64,000 nucleotides of DNA from CBDDCX01 sp965226925 (GTDB lineage Bacteria > Gemmatimonadota > Gemmatimonadetes > Longimicrobiales > Gaopeijiaceae). Location of the stretch: contig CBDDEN010000007.1 in the NCBI GenBank assembly GCA_965226925.1, forward strand, positions 1 to 64,000, written 5' to 3'. Below, one piece after another: positions 27,460 to 34,659 of the stretch (its first letter is position 1; the number at the start of each line of letters is the position of its first letter). The position numbers and the translations under genes are program-made. The notes under the pieces were generated by a model. It had not been told where the DNA came from, did not search any database, and was given only the letters and a program-made list of their open reading frames with translations.

Positions 27460-27654
27460 CTACCGCTTGCCGCGTCGCTGACGCCGTCGCTCTCGCCGGA
27501 TAGCGGCTTCGCGCTTCCGCTTCCGTTGGGCACTGGGCTTCTCGTAGAAGCGCCGCTTACGGAGTTCCGAGTAGAGTCCGGATCTCTGCACTTTACGTTT
27601 GAACCGCCGGAGCGCTCGCTCGAGGCTCTCGTTGTCCTGAATGGTTACTTCCAA
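27460..27654 (-). CDS. rpsU: 30S ribosomal protein S21
   Basis: This small basic subunit protein has the S21 core EVTIQDNESLERALRRFKRK followed by RRFYEKPSAQRKRK. I chose the TTG at 27654, which gives 64 residues, the normal S21 length. GGAGAG lies nine bases upstream, and an ATG at 27690 would add 12 unrelated residues. The gene is convergent with the group II intron. Its former shared terminator now lies 2 kb away on the other side of the intron, so its mRNA may be extended antisense to the intron. Confidence 0.92.
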   Translation of the reverse strand: MEVTIQDNESLERALRRFKRKVQRSGLYSELRKRRFYEKPSAQRKRKREAAIRRERRRQRRGKR

Positions 27655-27719
27655 GAGAGATGCTCTCCTTTGGTGAAACTCCAAGGCCAAGAACTAAAAA
27701 AATAGTGGAGGTGGTTCCC

Positions 27720-28412
27720 CTAGGGAAGTCTCCGCTCACGATGGAGCGTGTGGGCGTAAGGGAGATACTCCTCCTGATTGGCGAGGAAGTCGGCCGTCCA
27801 GACCTCGAAAGGGGGCATCGGGATGCGGCTCTCTACGTACTCCACCACCATCATCGCCAGTTGGAGTCGGTCCTTCTCCCCGAAGTCCACGGCCTGCCCC
27901 TCCAGGATGCGATCCACCGCCGACTCGAAGTCGTCGGGCTTGAGTAGCGCGATGAAGTGGCAGACCTGGTCGAGCCGGTATGAGGCGTACAGGGATCGGA
28001 GCTCGGCCACATCAGCGTTCGACGGATCGTCCAGGCAGGCTCTGGCCGCCGCCGCCATCTCCTGAGAATTCTCCGAGAGTAGGGTACGAAACCACTTGCG
28101 CAGCTTTGGTGACGCGGCCTCGTCCCGCTGATGCGCGTGGAGTGCGGAGGAGAGCAGCGCCCTCAGTAGGGGTCGTCCCAGCCCCCTCGCCTTCTGATCG
28201 ATATCCGACTCGCAGGCTTCTATGAAGATGTCCGCGGTGCGGACTTTATCCACGTTGCCCTCGCTGTCCCGGGGGCGGAACGCGAGGTGGCCGTGCCACT
28301 GTTGGTCGCGGCCCTGAAAGGTGATGAGGAAGCAGGCCCACGTTTCACCGTCCCATTCGAGAAACCCGAGGGAACGCTGGCGTGCGCGATCGATGAGAGC
28401 GTGTTCGGCCAA
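27720..28412 (-). CDS. two-domain protein of an unnamed family, order A-B
   Basis: I do not recognise a named family, but it has two relatives within 4 kb. Domain A, about residues 10-95, includes ETWACFLITFQG, QQWHGHLAFRP and VRTADIFIE. Domain B, about residues 145-230, includes LYASYRLDQVCHFIALLKPDD and PMPPFEVWTADF. The gene at 29870 has the same two domains in the opposite order, and 31267 has domain B alone. The protein has 230 residues with no signal peptide or membrane segment. It is divergent from 28938, across an intergenic region with two terminator-bearing leaders. No enzyme motif is visible. Confidence 0.75.
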   Translation of the reverse strand: MAEHALIDRARQRSLGFLEWDGETWACFLITFQGRDQQWHGHLAFRPRDSEGNVDKVRTADIFIEACESDIDQKARGLGRPLLRALLSSALHAHQRDEAASPKLRKWFRTLLSENSQEMAAAARACLDDPSNADVAELRSLYASYRLDQVCHFIALLKPDDFESAVDRILEGQAVDFGEKDRLQLAMMVVEYVESRIPMPPFEVWTADFLANQEEYLPYAHTLHRERRLP

Positions 28413-28560
28413 GTTCTCCGTGGGACGAGGTACTCAGGGCACGACCACGGGGACTGGCTGAGCAGCCGAGTGTGGTGTGATTGTTTCCCAAGATGTTCCT
28501 GGTGGCCTGTGGGGGCAAGGAAGACGCACGCCCGGCGTCCGGCCGACGGGGAGAAACGTC

Positions 28561-28590
28561 TTGCCAGAATGGTAAACATATTGTTATCGT
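28561..28590 (+). promoter_or_regulatory. candidate sigma-70-type promoter for a plus-strand leader or small RNA
   Basis: TTGCCA (five of six consensus bases) is followed after 18 bases by TATCGT (four of six). It lies in an AT-richer patch, and an intrinsic terminator stands about 75 bases downstream. Confidence 0.45.
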
Positions 28591-28595
28591 GAGAC

Positions 28596-28692
28596 GTTCT
28601 GGGGCATGGAAAGCCCCGAAACGCCGTATCCTACGGTCAATGGTGGCCGTTGGGAGCGCAGACGAAGCCCGGCTAGAATGCCGGGTTTTTTT
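28596..28692 (+). ncRNA. candidate structured leader or small RNA
   Basis: The transcript predicted from the promoter at 28561 would fold a GGGGC/GCCCC hairpin with loop ATGGAAA, then a CCGTA/TACGG hairpin, and end with an intrinsic terminator. It could be a free small RNA of about 95 bases or an attenuated leader of the gene at 28938. The first hairpin slightly recalls the start of fluoride riboswitches, but the conserved 3' part of that class is absent, so I do not assign it. Identity is unknown. Confidence 0.4.
28667..28692 (+). terminator. intrinsic terminator, plus strand
   Basis: CCCGGC pairs with GCCGGG around TAGAAT, followed by seven T. No plus-strand gene ends nearby, so it must end a leader or small RNA. 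Confidence 0.85.
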
Positions 28693-28738
28693 GCCCGGTC
28701 AGCCACGACGTGGTGCCGCTCGGGCGAGACATACCCAG

Positions 28739-28777
28739 AAAAAAAGTGAGAGTCCCGGCTGGCACCGAGACTCTCGC
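28739..28777 (-). terminator. intrinsic terminator, minus strand
   Basis: On the minus strand a 9-bp stem (GCGAGAGTC with GACTCTCAC) with a further CGG/CCG inner pairing is followed by seven T. No minus-strand gene ends here. The nearest candidate transcript starts from the promoter at 28823-28852. Confidence 0.82.
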
Positions 28778-28822
28778 TGGAAGACACGGGTGGCGACCCG
28801 CTTTTCCTTGTTCGCTACGGGA

Positions 28823-28852
28823 AAAGTAAGAGGAGCGTCGAACGAGTGTCAA
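28823..28852 (-). promoter_or_regulatory. candidate minus-strand promoter
   Basis: A perfect TTGACA at 28852-28847 is followed after 18 bases by TACTTT, a weak -10 element. A transcript starting near 28815 would hold a CGGGT/ACCCG hairpin and reach the terminator at 28739 after about 75 bases. With read-through it would continue to the gene ending its coding start at 28412. Confidence 0.45.
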
Positions 28853-28937
28853 GGGCGTCGTATGCCCGAGATTCGCGGAATCGCCCCCGTGGGCCGGCCT
28901 GCCGGCGCTGGGGGCGTATTACGTCAGAGGAGACACG

Positions 28938-29849
28938 ATGAACGCGACGACTCTTTCGCTTCAGTCCGAGGCGCGGCCGGAGGCGATGGCCGATGTGCCC
29001 GGGATTTGTGAACTCCCGCTCACGCGGGCCGTGGTGCAGTACCGGGATCTCCACGAGATCGACCTTCCCGGGGGGAGGATTCAGGATATCGGGCTGGCCT
29101 TGGTGCTGGAGGGACGCTTCGCTTCTTCGGCAGAGGTGCTGGACCTGGGGAGCGCGACGGTCAAGATGCTCGACCTCAGCTCCGAGCTGGTCGTACTGGA
29201 CTGGGTGTACGAACCGACGCTGGAGCATGTGAACGGCCTCATCAGGGAGCGGGCCGTCGGCGAGGCCGACGAGCACGGTGGGCGTCTGGGGACGTACTGC
29301 TTCCAGATGGCCTTGAGCCTGCTTGGCCGAGTGGGGTACGGTCCCCTGACCCGGCCCTCGATTCTCCGCATCGGCTTTCGTGACGTCTGCAGAGACCTGG
29401 ACTTCCACGAAGGCACGTCCGTGCGCATCGTCGCGGGAGATCACCGGATCACCCGAGCCTACCTGGACTACGATGCAAACGCCCTGATTTTCCGGGCCCC
29501 GTCTCCCGAGCCGGACGCTGTGTTGGAGGCCGCGGTTCTCGAAGCGTTTCCCCACAGTGAAGTTCTGCGCGTCACCGAGGCCCACGAGGGCGGGTCGGTG
29601 CGATACCAGGTCCGGCTCAGTCTTCCGGCGACTCTGGCGGAGGCTCGCGAAGAGCTTCTGACGATCCGCCGTGGACTGGGTCGTCTTCTGGCCCGCTTCG
29701 AGCCGGGCCGGTTCAAGGCGGTCGAACACCACCTGTCCACCTTCGGTTCTCGCGAGACTCTGGCCCGGCTCTCCGTTCGCGAGCGTCGGGTGAAGTCGGA
29801 ACCCCTTCGTAGCCACACCGGCGTCGTCGGTGGTGGGACCGTGCACTAG
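28938..29849 (+). CDS. hypothetical protein of 303 residues
   Basis: I do not recognise this soluble protein. It starts at an ATG with GAGGAGA about six bases upstream. The sequence reads as a genuine fold with alternating strands and helices (LVLEGRFASSAEVLDLGSA, RPSILRIGFRDVCRDLDFHE), and codon use resembles the neighbours. There is no signal peptide or membrane segment. The gene at 29870 follows after 20 bases, so the two are probably cotranscribed. A long reverse-strand frame here has no recognisable content and I take it as a GC-rich shadow. Confidence 0.7.
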   Translation: MNATTLSLQSEARPEAMADVPGICELPLTRAVVQYRDLHEIDLPGGRIQDIGLALVLEGRFASSAEVLDLGSATVKMLDLSSELVVLDWVYEPTLEHVNGLIRERAVGEADEHGGRLGTYCFQMALSLLGRVGYGPLTRPSILRIGFRDVCRDLDFHEGTSVRIVAGDHRITRAYLDYDANALIFRAPSPEPDAVLEAAVLEAFPHSEVLRVTEAHEGGSVRYQVRLSLPATLAEAREELLTIRRGLGRLLARFEPGRFKAVEHHLSTFGSRETLARLSVRERRVKSEPLRSHTGVVGGGTVH

Positions 29850-29869
29850 GCCAGGCGTCGAGGCGACCC

Positions 29870-30469
29870 ATGGCGATGCGACTCGACAGTACCGGAGCGG
29901 CGCGACCCCGATTCCGTACGCCCGCCACGGCTCCTACCACGGCTTCCGCTTTGAGGAGACGCTACAGCGAGTACTGTCGTCGACAGGCCGTGGGCCTCGT
30001 GGAGTTGGTCCCGCGGGAGGGTGTGCGACCCCTCTATCGGCAGGCGCGGGAGTGGGCGGTCGATCAGGGCATGCACGAGTCGAAGGACCCGATGGCCACG
30101 CTCCATCTTTTTTGCCGTAACCTGCTGCCACTGCCGCCGTTCGACGTTTGGTTGGCGGATTACGAGACCCACCGTCTCGCTCACCTCAAGGCCGGTGCGC
30201 CGTACCCACACGCCGGCGGACCCTCCGAGCCGGTCACGGTGGAGCTCAGGCAGGTGGAGCACGCGTCGGAGCGGTGGCAGGCCTCCCTCGACGTCTACCG
30301 GGACGACGACCTCTGGAGAGGGTACGTCCGCTTCCATCGGGGCTTCGGTGAATCGCACCTGCGAACGGGCGACATCTTCTGTGAAGATGAACTCCAAGAC
30401 CTCCGCGACCGGTTTCTTTCCTTCACTTCCGCCACCCTTGCGGCCTTCCTCAGGTCGATCCTGCCGTAG
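29870..30469 (+). CDS. two-domain protein of the same unnamed family, order B-A
   Basis: Domain B comes first (about residues 25-105): RRYSEYCRRQAVGLVELVPRE and LPLPPFDVWLADYETH. Domain A follows (about 120-199): ERWQASLDVYRDDDLWRGYV, LRTGDIFCED and a closing LAAFLRSILP. This is the reverse of the domain order in the protein at 27720. The length is 199 residues, with no signal peptide or membrane helix. It lies 20 bases after the 303-residue protein. Its stop codon is part of the inverted repeat at 30469. The function is unknown. Confidence 0.72.
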   Translation: MAMRLDSTGAARPRFRTPATAPTTASALRRRYSEYCRRQAVGLVELVPREGVRPLYRQAREWAVDQGMHESKDPMATLHLFCRNLLPLPPFDVWLADYETHRLAHLKAGAPYPHAGGPSEPVTVELRQVEHASERWQASLDVYRDDDLWRGYVRFHRGFGESHLRTGDIFCEDELQDLRDRFLSFTSATLAAFLRSILP

Positions 30470-30492
30470 TTCATTTTTTGTAAAAAATGAAC
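30469..30492. repeat. perfect AT-rich inverted repeat at the end of the B-A gene
   Basis: Eleven bases, GTTCATTTTTT, are followed by GT and the exact reverse complement AAAAAATGAAC. The repeat starts inside the TAG stop of the gene ending at 30469. The T and A runs inside the stem could act as a bidirectional terminator or as an operator. Confidence 0.85.
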
Positions 30493-30842
30493 GGTCGGCC
30501 GTCGGTCTGTCAGCGGTCACTCCAACTCCGTAAGTGCCCATCGTTGCTGGTCTTCCCAACGGGAGAATCACGAACGGGACCTGCCGTTGAGTGGAGAGGA
30601 ACAGTTGGTTTTGCTCCAAAAGCGCCTTTCATAAGCCATTGTGTCACAACAAGTTACGAGATCTAGTTGGGCACACGACAATTCTGAAAGGGCTTGCGTG
30701 CACAGAAAGGGCCCCTTATACTGAGATCGCCTCGAGAAAATAATTCGCCCTTCCGGACGACATTTGGTTTGCATTGGAATCATCCGATTCCAGCCTACAT
30801 TCCAATAAATTTCAACGTTCAAATCGTGGGAGAGGTACGCGC
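30493..30842. other. AT-rich intergenic stretch without a convincing gene
   Basis: This stretch of about 350 bases is clearly richer in A and T than its surroundings, notably 30600-30830. I see no tRNA, no clear coding frame and no strong intrinsic terminator. It probably carries the promoter of the small gene at 30843 and may be recently acquired sequence. Confidence 0.5.
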
Positions 30843-31028
30843 ATGTGGGAAACCTGCTCCGTTCAACTCAAGGTGCAACTTCCTCGTGATATCGCGGAGC
30901 AGGCTGAAGAAGTGCAGAAGACCGATCCGGAGTTTCTGAGCAGGGTTGTGTTGTATGGGCTGACCCGCCGCTCGATCTATCGACACCTACGGGAACGGGG
31001 TCAGAGTCCGGACGCCGGCGACGTGTAG
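30843..31028 (+). CDS. small ribbon-helix-helix-like protein
   Basis: This 61-residue protein begins at an ATG with GGGAGAGG about nine bases upstream. The pattern SVQLKVQLPRDIAEQAEEVQ followed by FLSRVVLYGLTRRSIYRHL fits a short beta strand with two helices, as in ribbon-helix-helix DNA-binding proteins. Such proteins are often antitoxins or copy-number regulators, but no toxin gene is adjacent. It could bind the inverted repeat 350 bases upstream, which is only inference. Confidence 0.55.
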   Translation: MWETCSVQLKVQLPRDIAEQAEEVQKTDPEFLSRVVLYGLTRRSIYRHLRERGQSPDAGDV

Positions 31029-31266
31029 ACGCAGCTCGTCACGTAGCGCATCCTACCGGTCGCGGCGCCACTGCGCCTCGTCGTCGGGCCCTCTGATCAG
31101 GCACTCGCGAACCCCTCGCGAAGCCCAACCGATTCGAACGTAACTCCCCCCGGGGCTTGCCCTTCCCCGGTGCCTCCACTAATTCGTAACCATAGGATGG
31201 GCCTGCATTTGCGAGCCGATGTGCGGCGCGTGGTAGTGGGTCCGAGAGTCATTCGGGAGGCCTGGC

Positions 31267-31617
31267 GTGAATGACGCCGATCCCAAGACCCCCCCTCACG
31301 AACAGAACAGCGAGACGGACCTGGTCTTGCGTGCGAAGTACGTGGAGTACTGTTCGGCGCAGGTGGCCGAACACCTCCTCCTGTTGTCGCCCGACGAGAT
31401 CTACTTGCTTGCCGAAGAAGCCCATCGGCTACAGGGAGGGAAGGGGGAGCCTACCTACGAGCGTATGGTCCACCTGGCCACCACCGGGGTCTCGCGCTGT
31501 TTGGCGCTTCCACCTTTCGACGCCTGGGCGGAGGATTACGCCCGTAACCCCGCGCAGTACGAGGCGCACTTCTTGGGTCTTTGGGAGAGTGACTTGAAGG
31601 AGGGGCTGGACCCCTAA
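31267..31617 (+). CDS. single-domain (domain B) member of the unnamed family
   Basis: A 116-residue protein with GTG start and GGGAGG nine bases upstream. Its whole body matches domain B of the proteins at 27720 and 29870: AKYVEYCSAQVAEHLLLLSPDE, then LALPPFDAWAEDYARNP. The shared pattern is YxxYxxxQ, a conserved helix, and (L/M)PPF(D/E)xWxxD(Y/F). Domain A is absent. It lies 29 bases before the 3' end of ssb on the opposite strand. The function is unknown. Confidence 0.72.
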   Translation: MNDADPKTPPHEQNSETDLVLRAKYVEYCSAQVAEHLLLLSPDEIYLLAEEAHRLQGGKGEPTYERMVHLATTGVSRCLALPPFDAWAEDYARNPAQYEAHFLGLWESDLKEGLDP

Positions 31618-31645
31618 CGCCTAGTTGAGCGGGTCGCCTTGGGCG

Positions 31646-32074
31646 TCAGAATGGTAAGTCGTCGTCCGGCTGCGCGATCGGCGGGGAGGGCCCCTGGCTC
31701 TGTGAAGGCGCGTCTCCTCCGTATCCGCCGCCGCCACCGCCACCGCTGGACCCCAACATCACCATCTCCGAGACGACGATGTCGGTCCAATATTTCGTCT
31801 GGCCGTCCTTCTCGGTTTGCGAGTACTCGACTCGACCCTCTGCGTAAAGGCGATCGCCCTTCTTTACCCACTGCTCGACGATGTCGACGAGCCGACCGAA
31901 GAAAGTGAGCCTGTGCCACTCGGTCTTCTCCTGCTGCTGGCCGGAGCCGTCCTTCCACTGGCGGTTGGTGGCCAGCGACAACTTCGCGACACGCCCACCC
32001 GACGATGTGGCGCGAATCTCGGGCTCGCTTCCGACGTTACCGATGAGCATGACCTTGTTGAGGGACCGGCTCAT
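31646..32074 (-). CDS. ssb: single-stranded DNA-binding protein
   Basis: The N-terminal OB fold starts SLNKVMLIGNVGSEPEIRAT and includes WHRLTFFGRLVDIVEQWVKKGDRLYAEGRV. A glycine-rich linker precedes the acidic tip DDDLPF, the usual docking site for replication and repair partners. The length of 142 residues is short but normal for non-enteric bacteria. It is convergent with the small gene at 31267 and lies close to recF and gyrB, in keeping with a replication block. Confidence 0.95.
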   Translation of the reverse strand: MSRSLNKVMLIGNVGSEPEIRATSSGGRVAKLSLATNRQWKDGSGQQQEKTEWHRLTFFGRLVDIVEQWVKKGDRLYAEGRVEYSQTEKDGQTKYWTDIVVSEMVMLGSSGGGGGGGYGGDAPSQSQGPSPPIAQPDDDLPF

Positions 32075-32265
32075 GTCAGAGTACTCCTTGGCGTTTCATG
32101 CAGAGTGTGATTCCGGCTCGGAGGCCGGGCGGAGCCCAAAGTACGAAAGGCCGGAACGGGGCGCTATGGCCGGGTGGCGGCACCCCCACCCCCCTTCTAG
32201 CTTTCCCCTGCCCGCTCCGGGCGACGGCGCCTTCCAAAGTGATTCTGAAACGACCGAGTCAGTCT

Positions 32266-33051
32266 ATGAGTGACCTTCAGTACATCCGCGTGGAGTGGGA
32301 CGAGGATTTGGCCATCGTCGTGATCGACCGTCCCGACAAGCTGAACGCGTTGAACGCCGAAGTCGTCAGGGAGCTGGGTGCCGTTTTCCGTGATTTGCGC
32401 GAAGACGATGCCGTTCGGGGGGTCATTCTGACCGGAGCCGGCGACAAGGCATTCGTGGCCGGTGCGGACATCGGGGAGCTCGCGAAGATGAGTCCCCTAG
32501 GTGGGGTCCAGGTGAGCCGTGACGGCCAGCGCATTTTCGCCGAGATCGAGCGCTTTCCCAAGCCGGTTCTCGCTGCCGTGGGAGGGTATGCCCTCGGAGG
32601 TGGGTGCGAGCTTGCCCTGGCTTGCCACCTACGGGTAGCGAGCGAGAACGCTCAGTTCGGACTCCCGGAAGTGGGACTGGGCATCATCCCCGGCTACGGC
32701 GGCACCCTCCGGCTTTCCCGACTGGTGGGGTTGGGCAGGGCGGTCGAGCTGACGCTCACCGGAGCGATGCTCGACGCCGAGAAGGCGGAGCGAATCGGCC
32801 TCGTCAGCGCCGTGTATCCTCGCGACGAGCTCCTGGACCGGGCCAAGGCCTTCGCGCGGAGCATTACCAAGAACGGTCCGATAGCCGTGCGCATGGCGTT
32901 GGAGTCCATCTACCTGGCGCAGGATGCGGCTCCGGCCGACGCTCTGAGCTTCGAGTCGGCACTCTTCGGGCTCCTGGCGTCGACGGCAGACATGAGGGAG
33001 GGTATGACCGCTTTCCTCGAAAAGAGGAAACCCGCGTTCGAGGGCGAGTGA
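32266..33051 (+). CDS. enoyl-CoA hydratase/isomerase family protein (crotonase)
   Basis: The crotonase fold is clear. The first oxyanion-hole block is VILTGAGDKAFVAGADIGEL, and the second is GGYALGGGCELALACHLRVA. The catalytic glutamate region is FGLPEVGLGIIPGYGGTLRL, with glutamate at the hydratase position. I chose the ATG at 32266 (261 residues), since family similarity begins right there, although the frame is open to 32098. It could act with the thiolase and hydroxyacyl-CoA dehydrogenase at 21-24 kb. Confidence 0.92.
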   Translation: MSDLQYIRVEWDEDLAIVVIDRPDKLNALNAEVVRELGAVFRDLREDDAVRGVILTGAGDKAFVAGADIGELAKMSPLGGVQVSRDGQRIFAEIERFPKPVLAAVGGYALGGGCELALACHLRVASENAQFGLPEVGLGIIPGYGGTLRLSRLVGLGRAVELTLTGAMLDAEKAERIGLVSAVYPRDELLDRAKAFARSITKNGPIAVRMALESIYLAQDAAPADALSFESALFGLLASTADMREGMTAFLEKRKPAFEGE

Positions 33052-33169
33052 GCGCTGCCCCGGAAACGGGTGCTCCATAAGGGATTACAGCGCCTCGCGG
33101 GGCTGGCTGGAACCCTGGGGAATCGTTAAATTCTCCCATGCTTGAAAGGCCCTTTTTGGCGTCGTCGCC

Positions 33170-34294
33170 TTGCACTTGAGCCTGCTCAAGCTCCGGCTCT
33201 TTCGCAACCTAGGGCACCAGGAGCTCTCCTTTCCGTCGGAGGGGGTGGCGATCGTCGGCCCGAACGCTCAGGGGAAGTCCAACCTGCTCGAAGCGATCTA
33301 CTATCTGGAGACGTTCAGGTCGTTCCGAGGAGCCCGCGCAGATCAGCTGATCGCTTTCGGAGAGGACGTGTTCCGGGTGTCGGCATGCGTGGACTCGCCT
33401 GCGAGGTCCGAGGCCCGGTCTACCGAGGTGGCTGCGGCATACGAGGCGTCGAGTGGTCGCCGCAAGGTGACGGTAGACGGAGCCGAGCCGGCTCGGGTAG
33501 GAGACGCCGTCGGACTTCTGGGGGCCGTGATCTTCTCACCAGCGGACGTTGCGATCGTAAACGAGGGGCCCGCGGCGCGTCGGCGGTTCCTGGACATCGT
33601 GCTCTCCCTGAACCGCACCGGATACCTGAGTGCGCTCCAGGAATACAGGCACGTGCTGGCCCAGCGGAACGCCGCGCTCCGGGGCGATCAGCCCGCATCT
33701 GTGGTCCGCGCTTGGGATGAGCCGCTCACCGGATGCGCGGCGTCCGTGATGCTTGGCCGGTTCCTGTGGGTGGAGGAGTGGCAAGGGGCCTTTCGGAGCT
33801 ACTACGGGACCGTGAGTGGCGGGCCGTCGGCGTCCATGCGGTACGTCCCCAACGTGTCCGTCGCGACTTGGAATGAAGAGAGTGTACGCGAGACCTATCG
33901 CGAGGCCTTGGAGGTCGCGTGGTCGCGGGATGCCCGCTTCCGGAACACTGGGGTCGGTCCCCACCGCGATGAGCTTCTGCTGAGCTTGACCGGCGGTTCG
34001 CATCCTACCGAGGTGAGGGAATTCGGTTCAGGGGGACAGAGGCGGACCGCTGCCCTGGCCCTTCGTCTCGTTGAGGGGGACTGCATCCGCAGCACGCGGG
34101 GTACGGACCCGATCCTGCTATTGGACGATGCGTTCGCCGAGCTAGACGACGCGCGTCGCGAACGTGTCCTTCGACTCATGGACGGCGGACGTTTCGGCCA
34201 GGTGATCCTAACGGCGCCCAAGGACAGCGACGTGCCCCTGAAGGGAGACGGACTCCCCCGTTGGGGTATACGTGATGGACGGATTTGCGCGTGA
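33170..34294 (+). CDS. recF: DNA replication and repair protein RecF
   Basis: This SMC-like ATPase helps load RecA at gaps with RecO and RecR. Walker A GPNAQGKSNLLEAIYYLET sits near residue 30. The ABC-type signature region is EFGSGGQRRTAALALRL, and Walker B is PILLLDDAFAELDDARRERV. The start is TTG, giving MHLSLLKLRLFRN, and the length of 374 residues is usual. The stop overlaps the start of the dciA-like gene. It is followed by gyrB, a conserved arrangement near chromosomal origins, although dnaA and dnaN are not in the window. Confidence 0.95.
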   Translation: MHLSLLKLRLFRNLGHQELSFPSEGVAIVGPNAQGKSNLLEAIYYLETFRSFRGARADQLIAFGEDVFRVSACVDSPARSEARSTEVAAAYEASSGRRKVTVDGAEPARVGDAVGLLGAVIFSPADVAIVNEGPAARRRFLDIVLSLNRTGYLSALQEYRHVLAQRNAALRGDQPASVVRAWDEPLTGCAASVMLGRFLWVEEWQGAFRSYYGTVSGGPSASMRYVPNVSVATWNEESVRETYREALEVAWSRDARFRNTGVGPHRDELLLSLTGGSHPTEVREFGSGGQRRTAALALRLVEGDCIRSTRGTDPILLLDDAFAELDDARRERVLRLMDGGRFGQVILTAPKDSDVPLKGDGLPRWGIRDGRICA

Positions 34295-34602
34295 GCGGCG
34301 GCGGCCCGATACGAGTTGGAGATTTTCTGGACGACTTGCTGAAGCAGCGCGGTGTCGGGACCCAGATTCGTCGGGTCGGCGCTATCGACGCCTGGGCCGA
34401 AGCGGTGGGCGCGAAGATCGCTGCCGTGACGCGCGCCCAGGCGGTCGTCGCAACGACGCTCTTCGTGGAAGTGAAGAGCAGTGCCTGGCTCATGGAGCTC
34501 GACTTCATGAAGCGGGCGCTACTGGAGCGGGTCAATGAGCATTTGGAGGAGGACGGTTCGATCGAGCGGATCGTTCTCACATTGATGGAGGGGGACAGGT
34601 AG
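34291..34602 (+). CDS. DUF721/DciA-like helicase-loader-type protein
   Basis: A 103-residue protein of the DUF721 family, which includes DciA, the ancestral loader of the replicative helicase DnaB. The core reads IDAWAEAVGAKIAAVTRAQAV, then TLFVEVKSSAWLMELDFMKRALLERVNEHL. I chose the GTG at 34291 because it overlaps the recF stop as GTGA; a TTG two codons earlier is possible. The short form lacks an extra DNA-binding extension. Its place between recF and gyrB is a common context for the family. Confidence 0.82.
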   Translation: MSGGGPIRVGDFLDDLLKQRGVGTQIRRVGAIDAWAEAVGAKIAAVTRAQAVVATTLFVEVKSSAWLMELDFMKRALLERVNEHLEEDGSIERIVLTLMEGDR

Positions 34603-34659
34603 GAACTCCCGCACCGAAAGCGGGCAACCGGCCGACACCCATAACCGAGCGAACGGTAG

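Noticed and set aside
28590..28692. Fluoride-riboswitch-like start (GGGGC, ATGG loop, GCCCC, AAACGC)
   Set aside because: The conserved 3' segment (CTGATG...CTCC) of that class is missing, and no fluoride-related gene follows. I kept it only as an unassigned leader.
28815..29846. Long minus-strand open frame opposite the 303-residue gene
   Set aside because: Its protein has the Arg/Pro/His-rich look of GC-rich shadows. The plus-strand gene has a good ribosome binding site and protein-like composition.
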